From positions 35,632,759 through 35,696,758 of the forward strand of contig CM037781.1 of assembly GCA_021229015.1 (NCBI GenBank): DNA of 64,000 nt, in the 5' to 3' direction. Positions 23,497-32,435 of this stretch are shown here, in pieces. The stretch is from Solen grandis. Lineage: Eukaryota; Mollusca; Bivalvia; Adapedonta; Solenidae. Numbering within the stretch: position 1 is the first letter of the stretch; every line of letters begins with the position of its first letter. The notes below the pieces were generated by a model. It had not been told where the DNA came from, did not search any database, and was given only the letters and a program-made list of their open reading frames with translations. Both the position numbers and the translations under genes were made by a program.

Positions 23497-24735
23497 GATC
23501 CGATATGACCAAGCGCGGCATGAGAAAACGTCAAGATACATACATGCAGAATTAACCCGTGATTTGTTCCGGTAAGGGTATTTGACTGTTAGTAACACAA
23601 ATCTTCAAAAAATGATTGCTTACTGATATTTCTTTTAATATCTATTGGAACTTACCATAAATGTGTACTTGATTTCCAATCTTGTCCGGGTCTCGTTGAA
23701 GTCTCGTTGGCCGCGCGCGGCTTCAAAAAGTCGATATGAGCAAATAATAAGCTGCCTAAGGTCCTATGGTCCTAAGACAATTCAGCGACCGGTTGCACAC
23801 GGTTTAGTATGAATACACGACATGATTCACTAAGTCAAATACAGAGGTGTGTACATGTGTCATCAAATGAACTTTAATCTTAAAACAATATCAGCAATTA
23901 TGAACGATGTAATCTTGATTTTGAATAAACATTCAACATATACATCTATATTTTCATGGGGGAAAAGTACTTAGGCGTTCCAACATCGCATATGGCTTAA
24001 ACTGTTTCAGACACCGCTCATCTAAGCCGGTCCCGGTGACCGAGAGGTTAGAGCGTCCGGCCTGAAATCGGGAGGTTGTGGCTTCGACGCCGGCCGCGAC
24101 ATACCATAGTCGTAGAATTGAAACTGATATAGCTCCCTTGCTTGTCGCTCAGCATATACGGATAGTTCCAGGACTGGTGACCCGGTGTCAGGATAATGTT
24201 ACTGGATGTAATATCATGCCACATGTCTACTGCGAGTTGCACTATATCTGTCTTCTAAATGTGTGTCGACGGGAAGTCAAACCCCAAAAACAAACATACA
24301 ATCATCATTTATCCAACTCGAATTAAATGAACTTTCTCTTGTCACCGCATTCAATGTCATTTACACTACAATTCATCGAAAAACATGACAAGTTATCGAC
24401 ATCTTCATTAAGCGACATATTTTAAAATCTGATATGTCCTCTGTATACAGGTACAGATGGAAATCAAGAAGTCCTGGCATCGACTTTGTTCCAAACCAGA
24501 CCCCGTCTTTCTGCAGCAGTCTCAGCATCTCGCCGACAGCATTAACAGCAATCGTCGGGTGCGGAGTAAACCGTCGGATCACGTTTCGTCGGATGCTTCG
24601 ACGGATCAAGCGAATTGTTTGTGTAAATGGACGCTCGATAAAGATGGACGTTTAAGGCGGAGCTTTATAAAGCCCATGGCTGCAAAAACGGAGAAGATTA
24701 AAAATAAAGCATTAGTAAAAGAGACGAGGATGTAA
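6981..24735 (+). CDS. Class B (secretin-family) GPCR, PTH-receptor-like, 3' half (5 exons, 5' partial)
   Basis: Exons 6981-7050, 9337-9428, 11014-11152, 20854-20895 and 24451-24735 splice in frame (phases 1, 0, 2, 0, 0) with AG/GT borders and give 208 residues ending at TAA. The product would be a plasma-membrane peptide-hormone receptor coupling to G proteins. Visible in order: the ECL2 'CW' pair, whose Cys forms the disulfide to TM3 in this family; TM5 and ICL3; TM6 with PLFGVH; TM7 with NSFQGF; an NQEVQMEIKKSW helix-8 start; and a basic, Ser-rich tail. Human PTH1R has PLFGVHY, FNSFQGF and EVQAEIKKSW, and the same EL2, M5, M6/7, M7 (42 nt) and tail exon pattern. This makes a PTH-type receptor the closest call by memory; a PACAP/glucagon-group or other mollusc class B receptor is possible. 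The exons for the signal peptide, hormone-binding domain and TM1-TM4 were not found in 1-6980. No frameshift or stop is present in the visible exons. Confidence 0.93.
7700..7718. repeat. (CCTT)n short tandem repeat
   Basis: Four to five units of CCTT within the first GPCR intron, preceded by imperfect ACCTATCT-type units. Confidence 0.85.
8905..9315 (+). repeat. Dispersed repeat X, copy 1
   Basis: About 400 bp. It shares an ordered series of blocks with 43255-43745 (same strand) and 53735-54130 (opposite strand): CAGGAAAACGC near the start, AAGCAGGTGC, AGCGCATGCG, and a terminal block GTGACCATCTGTG followed by GCTTTAA. No open frame or clear terminal inverted repeat. It sits in the GPCR intron just before the TM5 exon acceptor. 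Confidence 0.75.
9337..9428 (+). CDS. GPCR exon: TM5 and ICL3 (M5 exon)
   Basis: A 92-nt exon after aacattttttttccag and before gtaagc. It encodes INFFFFINILRALFTKL and then a short basic linker, ending with two bases of an Arg codon. The NFxxFxNIxRxLxTKL pattern is the class B TM5/ICL3 signature. The upstream intron (7051-9336) contains a copy of dispersed repeat X at about 8905-9315, ending only about 20 bp before the acceptor. Confidence 0.95.
9961..10150 (-). mobile_element. V-SINE-like copy, 3' truncated
   Basis: Minus-strand tRNA-derived head (GGTCGCCGTGGTCGAGTGG at the right end) with a B box, followed by CAAGCAAGGGAGCTATACC and CCAGTCCTGGGACTACC blocks. It stops near 9960 without the usual TTAAACCCAACAAACA tail, so the 3' part is missing. 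Confidence 0.85.
10180..10419 (-). mobile_element. SINE-A, full copy with TSD
   Basis: Minus strand; the head GGGGCCTCCGTGGCCGAGA is at the right and the GTAAACTCAAATA tail at the left. Flanked by TACTTAGAAATG (10168-10179) and TACTTAAAATG (10420-10430), an imperfect target-site duplication. It landed immediately beside the truncated V-SINE-like copy. Confidence 0.9.
11014..11152 (+). CDS. GPCR exon: TM6, ECL3 and first half of TM7 (M6/7 exon)
   Basis: A 139-nt exon after aaatgtttcag and before gtaagttt. The first base completes the split Arg. It reads RLAKATLILIPLFGVHFIVF (TM6 with the Pro-x-x-Gly kink), then an ECL3 with two acidic residues, then VKLYFEMFFNSFQ, ending in phase 0. EMxFNSFQ followed by GF in the next exon is the PTH-receptor-like TM7 start. 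Confidence 0.97.
11796..12157. repeat. Imperfect inverted repeat, arms about 28 bp
   Basis: The left arm (TTTTCATCCGCGAGCCATTT and onward, 11796-11824) is the near-perfect reverse complement of 12132-12157 (ACAATAAATGGCTTGCGGAT and onward). The spacer is about 310 bp. It may be the remains of a MITE, but the outer ends are not defined. Confidence 0.6.
14224..14500. mobile_element. MITE-like element with long (about 75 bp) inverted repeats
   Basis: The left arm starts GGCGTAT and contains TTGCCACATTTTCTATATGG and AAAGAAGGAAAATTTAAACT. The right arm carries the reverse complement (AGTTTAAATTTCCTTCTTT, then TATATAGAAGATGTGGCAA) and ends TACGTACGCC. A central loop of about 115 bp has no open frame. 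Non-autonomous; the superfamily is not assigned because no clear target duplication was seen. Confidence 0.8.
15151..15167. repeat. Poly-G run (17 G)
   Basis: Seventeen consecutive G in very AT-rich DNA; the reverse complement is a poly-C run. Length is likely polymorphic or uncertain in assembly. Confidence 0.97.
15995..16073. repeat. Short direct duplication in A-rich DNA
   Basis: GAGATATAATAATAAAAAAA followed by ACCAA occurs at about 15997 and again about 51 bp later, separated by an A-rich GGGGGATTAAAATAAATAT spacer. It looks like a local slippage or repair duplication. Confidence 0.75.
17498..17575 (-). repeat. tRNA-like sequence, third SINE head or tRNA relic
   Basis: The minus strand reads CCGGCTTTGGTGGCGCTTGG (A-box-like), a hairpin around CTGTGAA, and GTGGGTTCGATTCCCAT, where a 5-bp T stem encloses TTCGATT, then GGGCCGGG. 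The arms resemble a cloverleaf but the acceptor stem is imperfect. The sequence differs from both SINE families described here. A SINE head or tRNA pseudogene is likelier than a functional tRNA. Confidence 0.45.
17796..17821. repeat. Poly-T run (26 T)
   Basis: Twenty-six T; could be the poly-A tail of a minus-strand retro-insertion, but no partner sequence was recognised. Confidence 0.95.
17966..18219 (-). mobile_element. SINE-A, full copy with TSD
   Basis: Minus strand; the head GGGGCTTTCGTGGCCGACA is at the right and the B box GGGTTCGAATCCCGGC lies within. Flanked by the perfect 13-bp duplication ATGATTATGTTAA at 17953-17965 and 18220-18232. A small loss in the variable region. Confidence 0.94.
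18272..18482. mobile_element. MITE-like element, 'ATTAATTTTCGT' family
   Basis: The left end AAATCATTAATTTTCGTTGA is mirrored at the right end by GAAAATTAGTGAACCACGAA and TTTTCACAGTATA. The centre repeats ATTCGTGG and AAAACGTGAGG blocks. Related half-copies occur at 23206-23300 (ACTGAAATCATTAATTTTCG) and, more diverged, at about 6655-6790. No open frame. Confidence 0.65.
18683..18937 (+). mobile_element. SINE-A, full copy with TSD
   Basis: The only plus-strand full copy: GGGGCCGCCGTGGCCGAGCG head, GGTTCGAATCCCGGTAGGGA B-box region, a GGTAGGTCGGTGGTTCTACC body block, then GACGGTAAACCCC and a CAAATACAAAATA tail. Flanked by the perfect CAAAAGAAATC duplication at 18672-18682 and 18938-18948. The head folds like a tRNA with a long variable region (Ser/Leu type). 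Confidence 0.95.
19264..19500. mobile_element. MITE family M1, copy 1
   Basis: About 237 bp, roughly 75-80% like 28185-28425 by eye. The right end AAGTTTTGTTGGTGGAA is the complement of the CCACCAACAATCCTTAG start of the other copy; the extreme left end is lost here. Shared blocks include TTGTTTCTCTAA, AATAATTCATTTCA and ACCTAGTTTAAGAA. Confidence 0.75.
20854..20895 (+). CDS. GPCR exon: 42-nt TM7 micro-exon (M7)
   Basis: Exactly 14 codons, GFLVAVLFCFLNQE, between ttatatttttcag and gtaagttg. A 42-nt exon at this place is a hallmark of vertebrate class B receptor genes, including PTH1R. It can be skipped in some receptors to give a TM7-deleted isoform, so its conservation here suggests the same option. 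The usual Asn-Gly-Glu-Val is Asn-Gln-Glu-Val here. Confidence 0.96.
21030..21810 (+). repeat. Tandem-unit dispersed repeat ('GTGATCGCC' type)
   Basis: It starts with a TGTGATCGCCTTTTGTCGTC block. About 180-bp imperfect units follow, each with CAGAAAC...AAGGCCT, TTAGATATTTGGTATGTAAC, a CTACCAAGTTTGTTC-type block and GGTCAAA...GGGGTCACTTGATTTT, three times. Repeats with this GTGATC...GTCCGT start are common in mollusc genomes (recall, not searched). An opposite-strand relative is at 55700-56235. Short open frames inside are not credible genes. Confidence 0.7.
23206..23300. repeat. Half-copy of the ATTAATTTTCGT MITE
   Basis: ACTGAAATCATTAATTTTCG is followed by ATTTTCGTCGATTTCTTGGA and CACGAAAACTT, matching one arm of the element at 18272-18482. 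The other arm is not seen. Confidence 0.6.
23458..23493. repeat. (GA)n microsatellite
   Basis: About 18 uninterrupted GA units in the last GPCR intron. Confidence 0.97.
24026..24298 (+). mobile_element. V-SINE-like copy
   Basis: Head GCCGGTCCCGGTGACCGAGA, B-box-like GGTTGTGGCTTCGACGCC, body blocks TAGCTCCCTTGCTTGTCGCT and GGTGTCAGGATAATGTTACT, then CACATGTCTACTGCG and GACGGGAAGTCAAACCCC with an AAACAAACATAC tail. The B box and the tail are mutated, so the copy is not young. It lies about 150 bp before the last GPCR exon. Confidence 0.88.
24451..24735 (+). CDS. GPCR last coding exon: helix 8 and cytoplasmic tail
   Basis: The acceptor tctgtatacag is followed by 94 codons and TAA. It begins VQMEIKKSWHRLCSKPDP (helix 8) and continues with a Gln/Ser/Arg-rich tail of about 80 residues. 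The last residues are strongly basic and end ETRM. Ser/Thr residues in the tail are possible kinase sites (inference). No AATAAA or ATTAAA was seen in the 300 bases after the stop. A piggyBac-like MITE begins 307 bases downstream at 25042, so the 3' UTR end is not defined here. Confidence 0.94.
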   Translation, partial: VQMEIKKSWHRLCSKPDPVFLQQSQHLADSINSNRRVRSKPSDHVSSDASTDQANCLCKWTLDKDGRLRRSFIKPMAAKTEKIKNKALVKETRM

Positions 24736-25041
24736 AGGACGGGATAAACATGTCTGTGATACAAGATTCTAGAATAGGAAGTACGTTTTGATGGATGGAC
24801 CAGCTCCTGCCTTTTATATGTTGTTATGTGTTTTGTGTAAGTTACCTTATTTTGTTAACCTCATTAATCTGTATTCGTTGTTATAAACTGACAGAATGTG
24901 ACTTAAATTGAATCGTTCGCTCATTCTTCGTCCGTCTGCCTGCCTCTGTGTTCAGTCAAACCTGGCTTAAGCGTCCAGCTTAGAAAATAATAACAAAGTG
25001 GCCTCTTCGAAACATTTCTATAACTGAGGTTCAATTTGGTG

Positions 25042-25286
25042 TTAACCCTTTCCTCATATAGACTCATTTTGACGCACTCATGCAGTAGGTACCACATAAA
25101 GCCTGATCTGCAGAAAACCACAGTTAAACCTTACCAAATTTAATTACAAAATCCTCATTTCCAGACCACTGAGGAGCAGCGAACAGCATAAAACCTGATC
25201 AGCCTGCGAGTTATTCGCAGGCTGATCTGGTTTTATGCTGTTCGCATAGGTCCTTTCATGGTGTCCTCTATGAGGGAAAGGGTTAA
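25042..25286. mobile_element. piggyBac-like MITE (TTAA target, CCCTTTCC ends), copy 1
   Basis: Begins TTAACCCTTTCCTCATA and ends TGAGGGAAAGGGTTAA, so TTAA borders a CCCTTT terminal inverted repeat. This matches the piggyBac rule (TTAA duplication, ends starting CCC). A 67-bp near-perfect palindrome (25179-25245, arms GCGAACAGCATAAAAC and its complement) lies off-centre. It is 245 bp with no transposase, thus non-autonomous. The 51671-51912 copy is inverted relative to this one. Confidence 0.88.
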
Positions 25287-25468
25287 CATACATGTGTTTT
25301 TTGGGGGTTTTTTCCCTTCATGTTTAAATAGGTTTACTGCACAGGTGGCCGATACCACGGCAAGCTATTTCAAATGTTTTGATTCGTTGATTTTATTCAG
25401 TGTGTGTCCTCAATGCTTTTTTCAGTCTGGTAACATTCGCCATTTGTGAAGTGTTATCTACAACCCAT

Positions 25469-25801
25469 CGTCTGAGACCCACGCCTGATTTGTTACGTTT
25501 CACTCCATCTATCAGCCGTGGGTAAATACGTTAACATTTCGTCGTTTTTAAGCGTAAGTCGATATAAATACCGACCAATAAAAACGCGGTTAACAAACCG
25601 AGTACACTTTGCCAAAGAGGTAGACATTGCGATCAATCCTACAGCAGAGAAGAACAGGCCATACGATTGGCTGTTCAATTTGCCCCGAGCTATTCGGGGC
25701 ATCCAATCAAATTGCAACTTTGCTGTAGTACTAAAACGACAGAAATTGACCGTATAATCCCACGGCCGATGAAATTATCATTGGACGTGGGTCTCAGACG
25801 T
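25469..25801. mobile_element. MITE-like element with GTCTGAGACCCACG ends
   Basis: CGTCTGAGACCCACG at the left is the exact reverse complement of CGTGGGTCTCAGACG at the right. Inside each arm a second match (TCAGCCGTGGG / CCCACGGCCGA) is similarly placed. A central hairpin GCCCCGAGC/TATTCGGGGC (about 25682-25700) is present. About 333 bp. Short open frames across it in both strands are consistent with a palindromic element, not a gene. Confidence 0.72.
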
Positions 25802-25858
25802 TGTCTACAACCACGCATGCAGTGTTACAAAAATAGAAAAAAAATCCTCTGTTTTTCA

Positions 25859-25879
25859 GTGTGTGTGTGTGTGTGTGTG
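25859..25879. repeat. (GT)n microsatellite
   Basis: About ten GT units. Confidence 0.95.
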
Positions 25880-27142
25880 GCCACGTTCATTTGCTTTGTT
25901 ATATATCGAATCAAAATTACCTCACGCTCTTTCTTAATTTATTTACTTAAACATTTTAGACAATAATGTGCTATCGATCATGTATACCTTTAAATGTAGA
26001 ACATTTTGATATCTATCGATTTTAAAATGTGTTGTCACCCCATATCAAACTTGTCGATATTAAACACGGTAGCAGTGAGCTGTACTAAAAAGAAAAGGTA
26101 GCGCATGGATAGAATGTTCCTCGGTTTCAACCCGAATTTAGATGCTGGCATAAGAACGCTTTGAAAAAGAATGGAACTTCTTAATTGAGGATTGGCTTGT
26201 CAAATGTAGTTTACAGTAAAGTCAGACTATAAATGACTGAGTTTGACTTAATTTTCTATACCCTGCATTTCTTTCCCCTTCAGTATAGATATCATTTAAT
26301 GTATACCGATAGATAACGTTAGTGCATGTGATGACTCAGCGAGTTGCTTGTCGGTAACCAACCTATGCTTACAGTCAGCTATGGAGTTGTATTAGTGTTA
26401 TAAACCACGTAGTTCACGTAACACTACAGCAAAAGGTACCCGAACCCGTGGACATCATGGTAAATAACACTATTGCAAATTCACAGCTGACGGTTAGCAT
26501 TGCACGTCTGTATTTTCCAGTACGTAGATATCTCCTATTTACGGATTTTGACAAATTAAGACATGTATGTAGATTTCCGAGGGGACATTCAATTAACAAT
26601 TTAAGCCATTCATTTCCGCTAATTTGACAAGAACTGCCTTTACAAGGGGAAAACGTGAAATTTAAAGCTTCTATATTGTAAATAATTGTACAGCCATCAT
26701 ATTGTTATTGTTATGAAACGTTGTTTTTTTTCTTGAAAAGAGCATTTTTTGCCGATGTTTTGGTATTGAGTAACTATAATTATTAACTGTATTAAAATCA
26801 AATAACAAGGGAATTTGGACGATATTCAATCATAAGGTTAGAAAATTCCATCTTGAAGTATAATAATTATAAGAGTAAAATTTTGCAGCCGACAACTAAA
26901 TGTAATTCACGAGATTTTAAATTGAATTCAGTATTATAACTGAATTATAATCATAATGGCATATTTCTGCCAGCCACTTATCCATAACCATATGCAACCA
27001 ATGCCCCTTTCACTAATTAAAAGCGTATGGCAGAACTATGGTAGAATTAGTGAAAAGTCAGTGAATTAATCACTAAGCTATCATGACATCCAGGTAGGTT
27101 TGTGATAACCATACAGTAACCTCATGTATGCCTAACTCTTAT
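25880..27142. other. Intergenic AT-rich DNA
   Basis: I see no domain, tRNA-like fold or clear repeat in this stretch. Confidence 0.5.
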
Positions 27143-27150
27143 ACAAACAA

Positions 27151-27406
27151 TATTGACTTGCTTATTTAAGTTTACCGTCACTTCGACAGTATTTCAGTCA
27201 TATAACGGCGTCAGGCTAATTGCAGGTGGAGGAAGACCCCGAATGCACGGATGCATCCGGGTTGAACCACCGACCTACGGCAAGCCAGCTAGAAGACTTC
27301 CTCACATGAAAATCCGGATGACTCTGCCGGGACTCGAACCCACGCGGTGAGGGGCTGAGTGAGTGTTAAAGTCAGCGACTTTACCCTCTCGGCCACGGAG
27401 GCCCCC
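27151..27406 (-). mobile_element. SINE-A, full copy with TSD
   Basis: Minus strand, head GGGCCTCCGTGGCCGAGAGG at the right and B box GGGTTCGAGTCCCGGC. Flanked by ACAAACAA at 27143-27150 and 27407-27414. Confidence 0.92.
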
Positions 27407-28184
27407 ACAAACAAATTTGAGACGAGGTAAAGTGAGATGACCCGTGATTTTTACGTGACTAGCGCTGATGGGGATATGCAGTATTCGTGGGAGAGAGGCT
27501 TTAAATATACAATTGCTCATGATTGGAATTAACATGACGCCAAAACGCCCCGAAATGATTATGCATATAGGTTTAACAAGTGAAAGGCTTTACATTCCTC
27601 CGACAAACAAATGCACGTGAATCTTTCTTTCAATAGTTACCGTAGTTAAACAACCCCCGACAAACATTCGGGGCGAGGATATACGTGTTTTGGCGTTAAG
27701 TAAATTAATGTACAAGGTGCCTTAACAACCAGTTTAAAATTGGATAACTTTAAGCTGTGATTTTCGAATGTCTTCACAGTATGGCAAAATGGGAGATAAA
27801 TACTACATAAGAATATGCGCATATCTCGGCTAAGGCTTATACTTCTTTCCATTGATCTATTAATTACTCTTCCTCTAAAGCAAAATGCACCACATATTGT
27901 CTTTCTTAAACAATCTCTAAGCTGTCCTACCATGTTTTCTTTTATAAAACTTTGCATTAAGGTATTGTCATATCGCAATGAAATATTCCTATTAACATCC
28001 TCTTCGAAATGCTGTTTTAGAAAATGTTCCATCTTTTTTCCAAAAAAAACAACAACAATAAAGCAACAATAACAACTAATAATAGGTTTACATTCGTTTG
28101 TTTTGGTATTACCTCATTCTTTTTCATTATTTGCATGTATATATTTTTCATTTAACATCACAGTGTAAGGTAACTGGGTTGAAT

Positions 28185-28425
28185 TCCACCAACAATCCTT
28201 AGCACTAAGTAAAACTTAAATACTTTAGGGCGAATTTCAGAACTCTCGTTTCTCTAAAAGAATAACCAAATGTTTCATTTCTTATCAATTATTGTTAGTT
28301 ATTAAGGTAATAATTCATTTCAACTTAGTCGTGTACTTGAATATTTCATAAATAGTAATAGTGGAATGTGTGTTTACCTAGTTTAAGAATTTAAGTATTA
28401 CTAAGAACTAAGTATTGTTGGTGGA
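28185..28425. mobile_element. MITE family M1, copy 2 (complete ends)
   Basis: The left end TCCACCAACAATCCTTAGCA, continuing to TAAAACTTAAATACTT, is mirrored by AATTTAAGTATTACTAAGAA and GTATTGTTGGTGGA at the right, giving about 40-bp imperfect terminal inverted repeats. About 241 bp, no open frame. It shares internal blocks with 19264-19500. Confidence 0.8.
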
Positions 28426-31400
28426 TATCGAGCCAGTTCACTTTTTTATTTGTTAAATCGTCTACGGATACCAGCAGATGAAGTGACAGGTATATGAGAT
28501 GTACATATTATAATGTATGTAAGCCGTGGCTGCAGTTGCGTACATATGTATTTTGATTATCAGGTTTAAGAAATTGTTGATTTCATTTTATTGTTGTGTC
28601 TATTTATGAAGTATTATTTTGTCCGTATTTTCAGATTTGTCTAAAGTGTATGTTTTGAAACAACAGTAAGACTTATTTTTACAAAAAAAAATGATATTGA
28701 AAATAATGGGTGATTTTGTTTGTTTTTACCCTTTAGACATAGCGGCGATTCGTTTTGAACTAAGGTTCCCTATTTGCGCAAAGCTAGAGAGGTACAGTAC
28801 AATGAGATAGTGTGGTATGCTAATCTCATTTTTTTTCCCAAAGCTTATCAACGCATATAAAGCTCAATGTATTGAATGTTTATAAAAAGGGTAATTGTTT
28901 GTTATGAGTGGATATGAAATACCATCTCATCGAGAAGTAAATACACTTTTAATATTTTTACGCACCTTCCTTATTTTGTGCTCTCTGGTAACGAAAGAAT
29001 GGAACTATTTTAACATAACAACATAGAATCGAAGTTCGTGTATTGCATACACTCTAGGTTGATGGTCATAATACACTTCCATAAGTGGAGTTATGCTGTG
29101 AGAGATTATAAATGATGAATTCTTCATTAGAAATAAAGCCTCATTTACCTTGTACTTTGCTTGTGGCGATTTATTTGTCCAATATGATCAATACAGGCAC
29201 GGCGAACTCTTTCAAAAGTGACATGTAAATATTCCATTTACTAGTTCAAACATTTTAATTGTATGAAGTTATTGAATTTATTTTCTGGTGATTTTAATGG
29301 CTGCCATTTATCCATACTCTTTCTTTCCCACATTTGACAGCACTTTTCTATCATCAGATATTAGAGAGTTTGTACGGGACTACATTACTGAAGATGAGAG
29401 GTAAAATTAAACACATAGGTTTAGACCAAACTTTAGATCCACGATATCAGCAGGAATCAAAATTAACCGAAATTTACAAAATAGTGTTAACACTTAACAC
29501 TATTTTTTTCCACAATTTTGATCACAATTTGGCCCCTCACTTTGCCATTTTACAAATTTAGAAGAATGGTACAAATTTAGAAGAATCGTATTTTTTAATA
29601 TGCCTTCTTCAATTTATTTCGAACGGAAAGCAATATTTTTAACTACGAGTAATCCTTCGCGACGGTTTGAAAGTTGGACTAGTATTTTGCTCCTGTGTGT
29701 TGTTAGGGTTAGGGGATTTGGAATCGTATTTATTTAGATCTACATGATCTGGAAGTAAGTATGGAATGTCGCGTAACTAGATGTGTATGCTCGTAACTGA
29801 TTTAGAAATTACAGATTACATAGCTTTTAGGTCTTGTCCATCCGTGGCATCGCCACTTGACTGACATTACTTATATCTATCACGATCTATCTCACCCACA
29901 ACATACACGGTTTCTGTTGTACTATATTTAGCAAAAATGAATGTGTCATAAATACGTTAGCATATAGTAAGAAAGACGAGTACAAACGTAGAAACAGTTT
30001 CTCCTCTTGTATGATTAAATGGGCTTTATTTAAGTGTACTTATGAGGTTAGATGATTTGGGTGATAAAACATGGAACTTGAAAACGGTGAAAATGTTTAC
30101 GTATCTTCTTGCTAGTAAAGCTTCCCATTAAGTAACATTGGCTTCCGTCCGGTGGTCATTGTTGAGAAAAAAAGCATGGACAAAAAATCTACTTTGTCAA
30201 TCATAAAGAAATCCAAAGGGCAATAACTCTGTTTCTTTTATGTACCGTTGAAGCCTGACTGTTGGTGACTGAGGCAGATGGCCAGAACGACAACTATCAT
30301 CGTCGAATACACCCTCTGACTTATTCCGTTCACCTCATGACAAATAGGAAAGAACATCGCTGTAATACAGTAGTTATTAATATAATTATCATTCAATGAA
30401 AACGCGACTTATAAATGCAACACTCTTCGGCATGGAGGCTTGAAAGTTGAGTAAACAATAAAAAAAATGACTGCGTCCGGCAGCTGTGTAAAACGGCCTT
30501 TATGATTGGTTTTAAAAACGTGATGCGACCAATGCAATAGCGTAATATTCCACACCATCCCACGGTCTATGGATGGTATATCGATCGGCCGTGGGTATTC
30601 GACGATGGACGACTAAATGCAACCATTGTTTTCGGGGAGGGTGTGTATTATGTACTGGTTGAGCAAAAGTCTGTACAGACTCACTATGACTTGTAAATAT
30701 TTGTATGCCATCGAATATAAAGATAAAAAGTGGAGTGTGAAGGTGTTACTTGCTACTTTAAATCTAGAAAATATATTCCTACCCCAGACATTAGCCTCGC
30801 CATAGCACTCACACGTCTTTATCATACCCAAGAAATGCTAACAGTCAAGTCCATGCATATTTACTTAATTAAATGTTAGTTTTCATTGCAAGTGGGTGGC
30901 GATTAATAAACATGGGCTTCATTTTGCAGTTATTAAGGTTTTTGCATGAATACGCCAGTGAGATTTCATTTTATAAAGGTTTAAAGAGATTGCACCCAAT
31001 GAAATAAGAAAAAAAAATGGTGCATTTGATGAATAGTTTAAATACTAAAACGAATAAGAAATGCAGGGTAGATATAAGGGGTGATTGAAGGTAATCCATT
31101 AGATTTTTATTCAATTTTAAATAAACCAATTAAATACTATCCTTGATACATTATGATAGAAAATTTCCCTTGATTTTGGTCATTAGTTTTTGAGTTATTG
31201 ATAACAATTTTACGGTTCCTAAAAATATCGTAAAGCTATATTGAACATGTCGTTTACTGTTCAGTATAAGGCATGCCCTCTTCTCGTTCAGCTGTCACAA
31301 GGAGACCAACGCAGGGACATCTACCTCGCAGACCCACCGCACACAATCGGTTCCTTACAGTTGCAAAGATTTTGATTGCTAGCTACACGTCAAAATAACC

Positions 31401-32335
31401 GAAAAGGATAAAATAATAAATTAAAGAACTTAAGGCACTGGAGTTCCGTGTGTCTCAAGTGAAAGAGGGTTTGACGATAACTGGCAAAACGTGTCAGGCT
31501 ATAAATTAAAACATTGCATATACATAAATATAGAATAGCTATATATCACTAAAATATGGGATTTGGAGTTAAACTGGAATTGTGCCCTGTGCTATTTTTC
31601 AACATGATCAGAAAGAATCCACAATTAAATTCTGGCTGAATTAGAAATAAACTTAAGAAAGCAATCAGCAGATGCATGCATATATTGCATTTGTTAATAA
31701 GCATAAAAATGTAAATAGATCCGATGCGTTTCGTTCCTAAGTTAGAAAAACATAAATGGGAATACAACACAACACGTGGTGATGATATGTGTCAATATTT
31801 GCGGGAGGGATTACAAAAATGGCCAATATCAAGTCGAAAAGAAGTTTGTTTACTTAGGTTAAGACTGACTCGGCATGTTTGTAAAGAAGGATAAAATAAC
31901 ATGTCAAATGACACATGGAAAAACACGTTCCATTAAAGACCACCTATCACAATTCATGCAGTTAAAAGGCGGGATACTACGTCTTGTGCATAGTTGAAAC
32001 GCATCCGTCACATGTTGAAAACAATATGAAACGAGTATATTTTTTGCTGAGTTAAAACTTTCGCGTCACGCATTTAAAATTAATATATAGTAAGACGATT
32101 ATTAGTAAAATCATATAAGACAACGCATAAATGAATAAAATCAAAGAATGAAATAATATAATTCATGGATTATGGACTCGACTTCTCACAACAGAATATG
32201 ACATGCATTTATTTATTTAGAACACATGCTTCTTGTGAACCAACAAAAACATAAACATTTGTATTCCAGAACACGTAACAATATGTGAACCATCCACAAT
32301 ACTACTCGAAACTATAATATGTACTTCCGCACGTA
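28426..32335. other. Intergenic DNA, no supported gene
   Basis: Short open frames here (for example 29334-29561 +, 30613-30831 -, 31549-31770 -) lack recognisable domains and match the background composition. A local inverted CCCACGGTC...GGCCGTGGG pair occurs at about 30557-30597. Ends at an assembly gap. Confidence 0.5.
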
Positions 32336-32435
32336 NNNNNNNNNNNNNNNNNNNNNNNNNNNNNNNNNNNNNNNNNNNNNNNNNNNNNNNNNNNNNNNNN
32401 NNNNNNNNNNNNNNNNNNNNNNNNNNNNNNNNNNN
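32336..32435. other. Assembly gap, 100 N
   Basis: Exactly 100 N, the conventional placeholder for a gap of unknown size. The sequence right after it is repeated at 41670, so the gap may mark a collapsed or mis-joined repeat. Confidence 0.99.

Larger units (their letters stand above)
20896..24450. other. 3.6-kb GPCR intron: repeats only
   Basis: Contains a tandem-unit mollusc-type repeat (about 21030-21810), part of an ATTAATTTTCGT MITE (23206-23300), a GA microsatellite and a V-SINE-like copy (24026-24298). No alternative exon joining the phase-0 junction was recognised. Confidence 0.7.
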
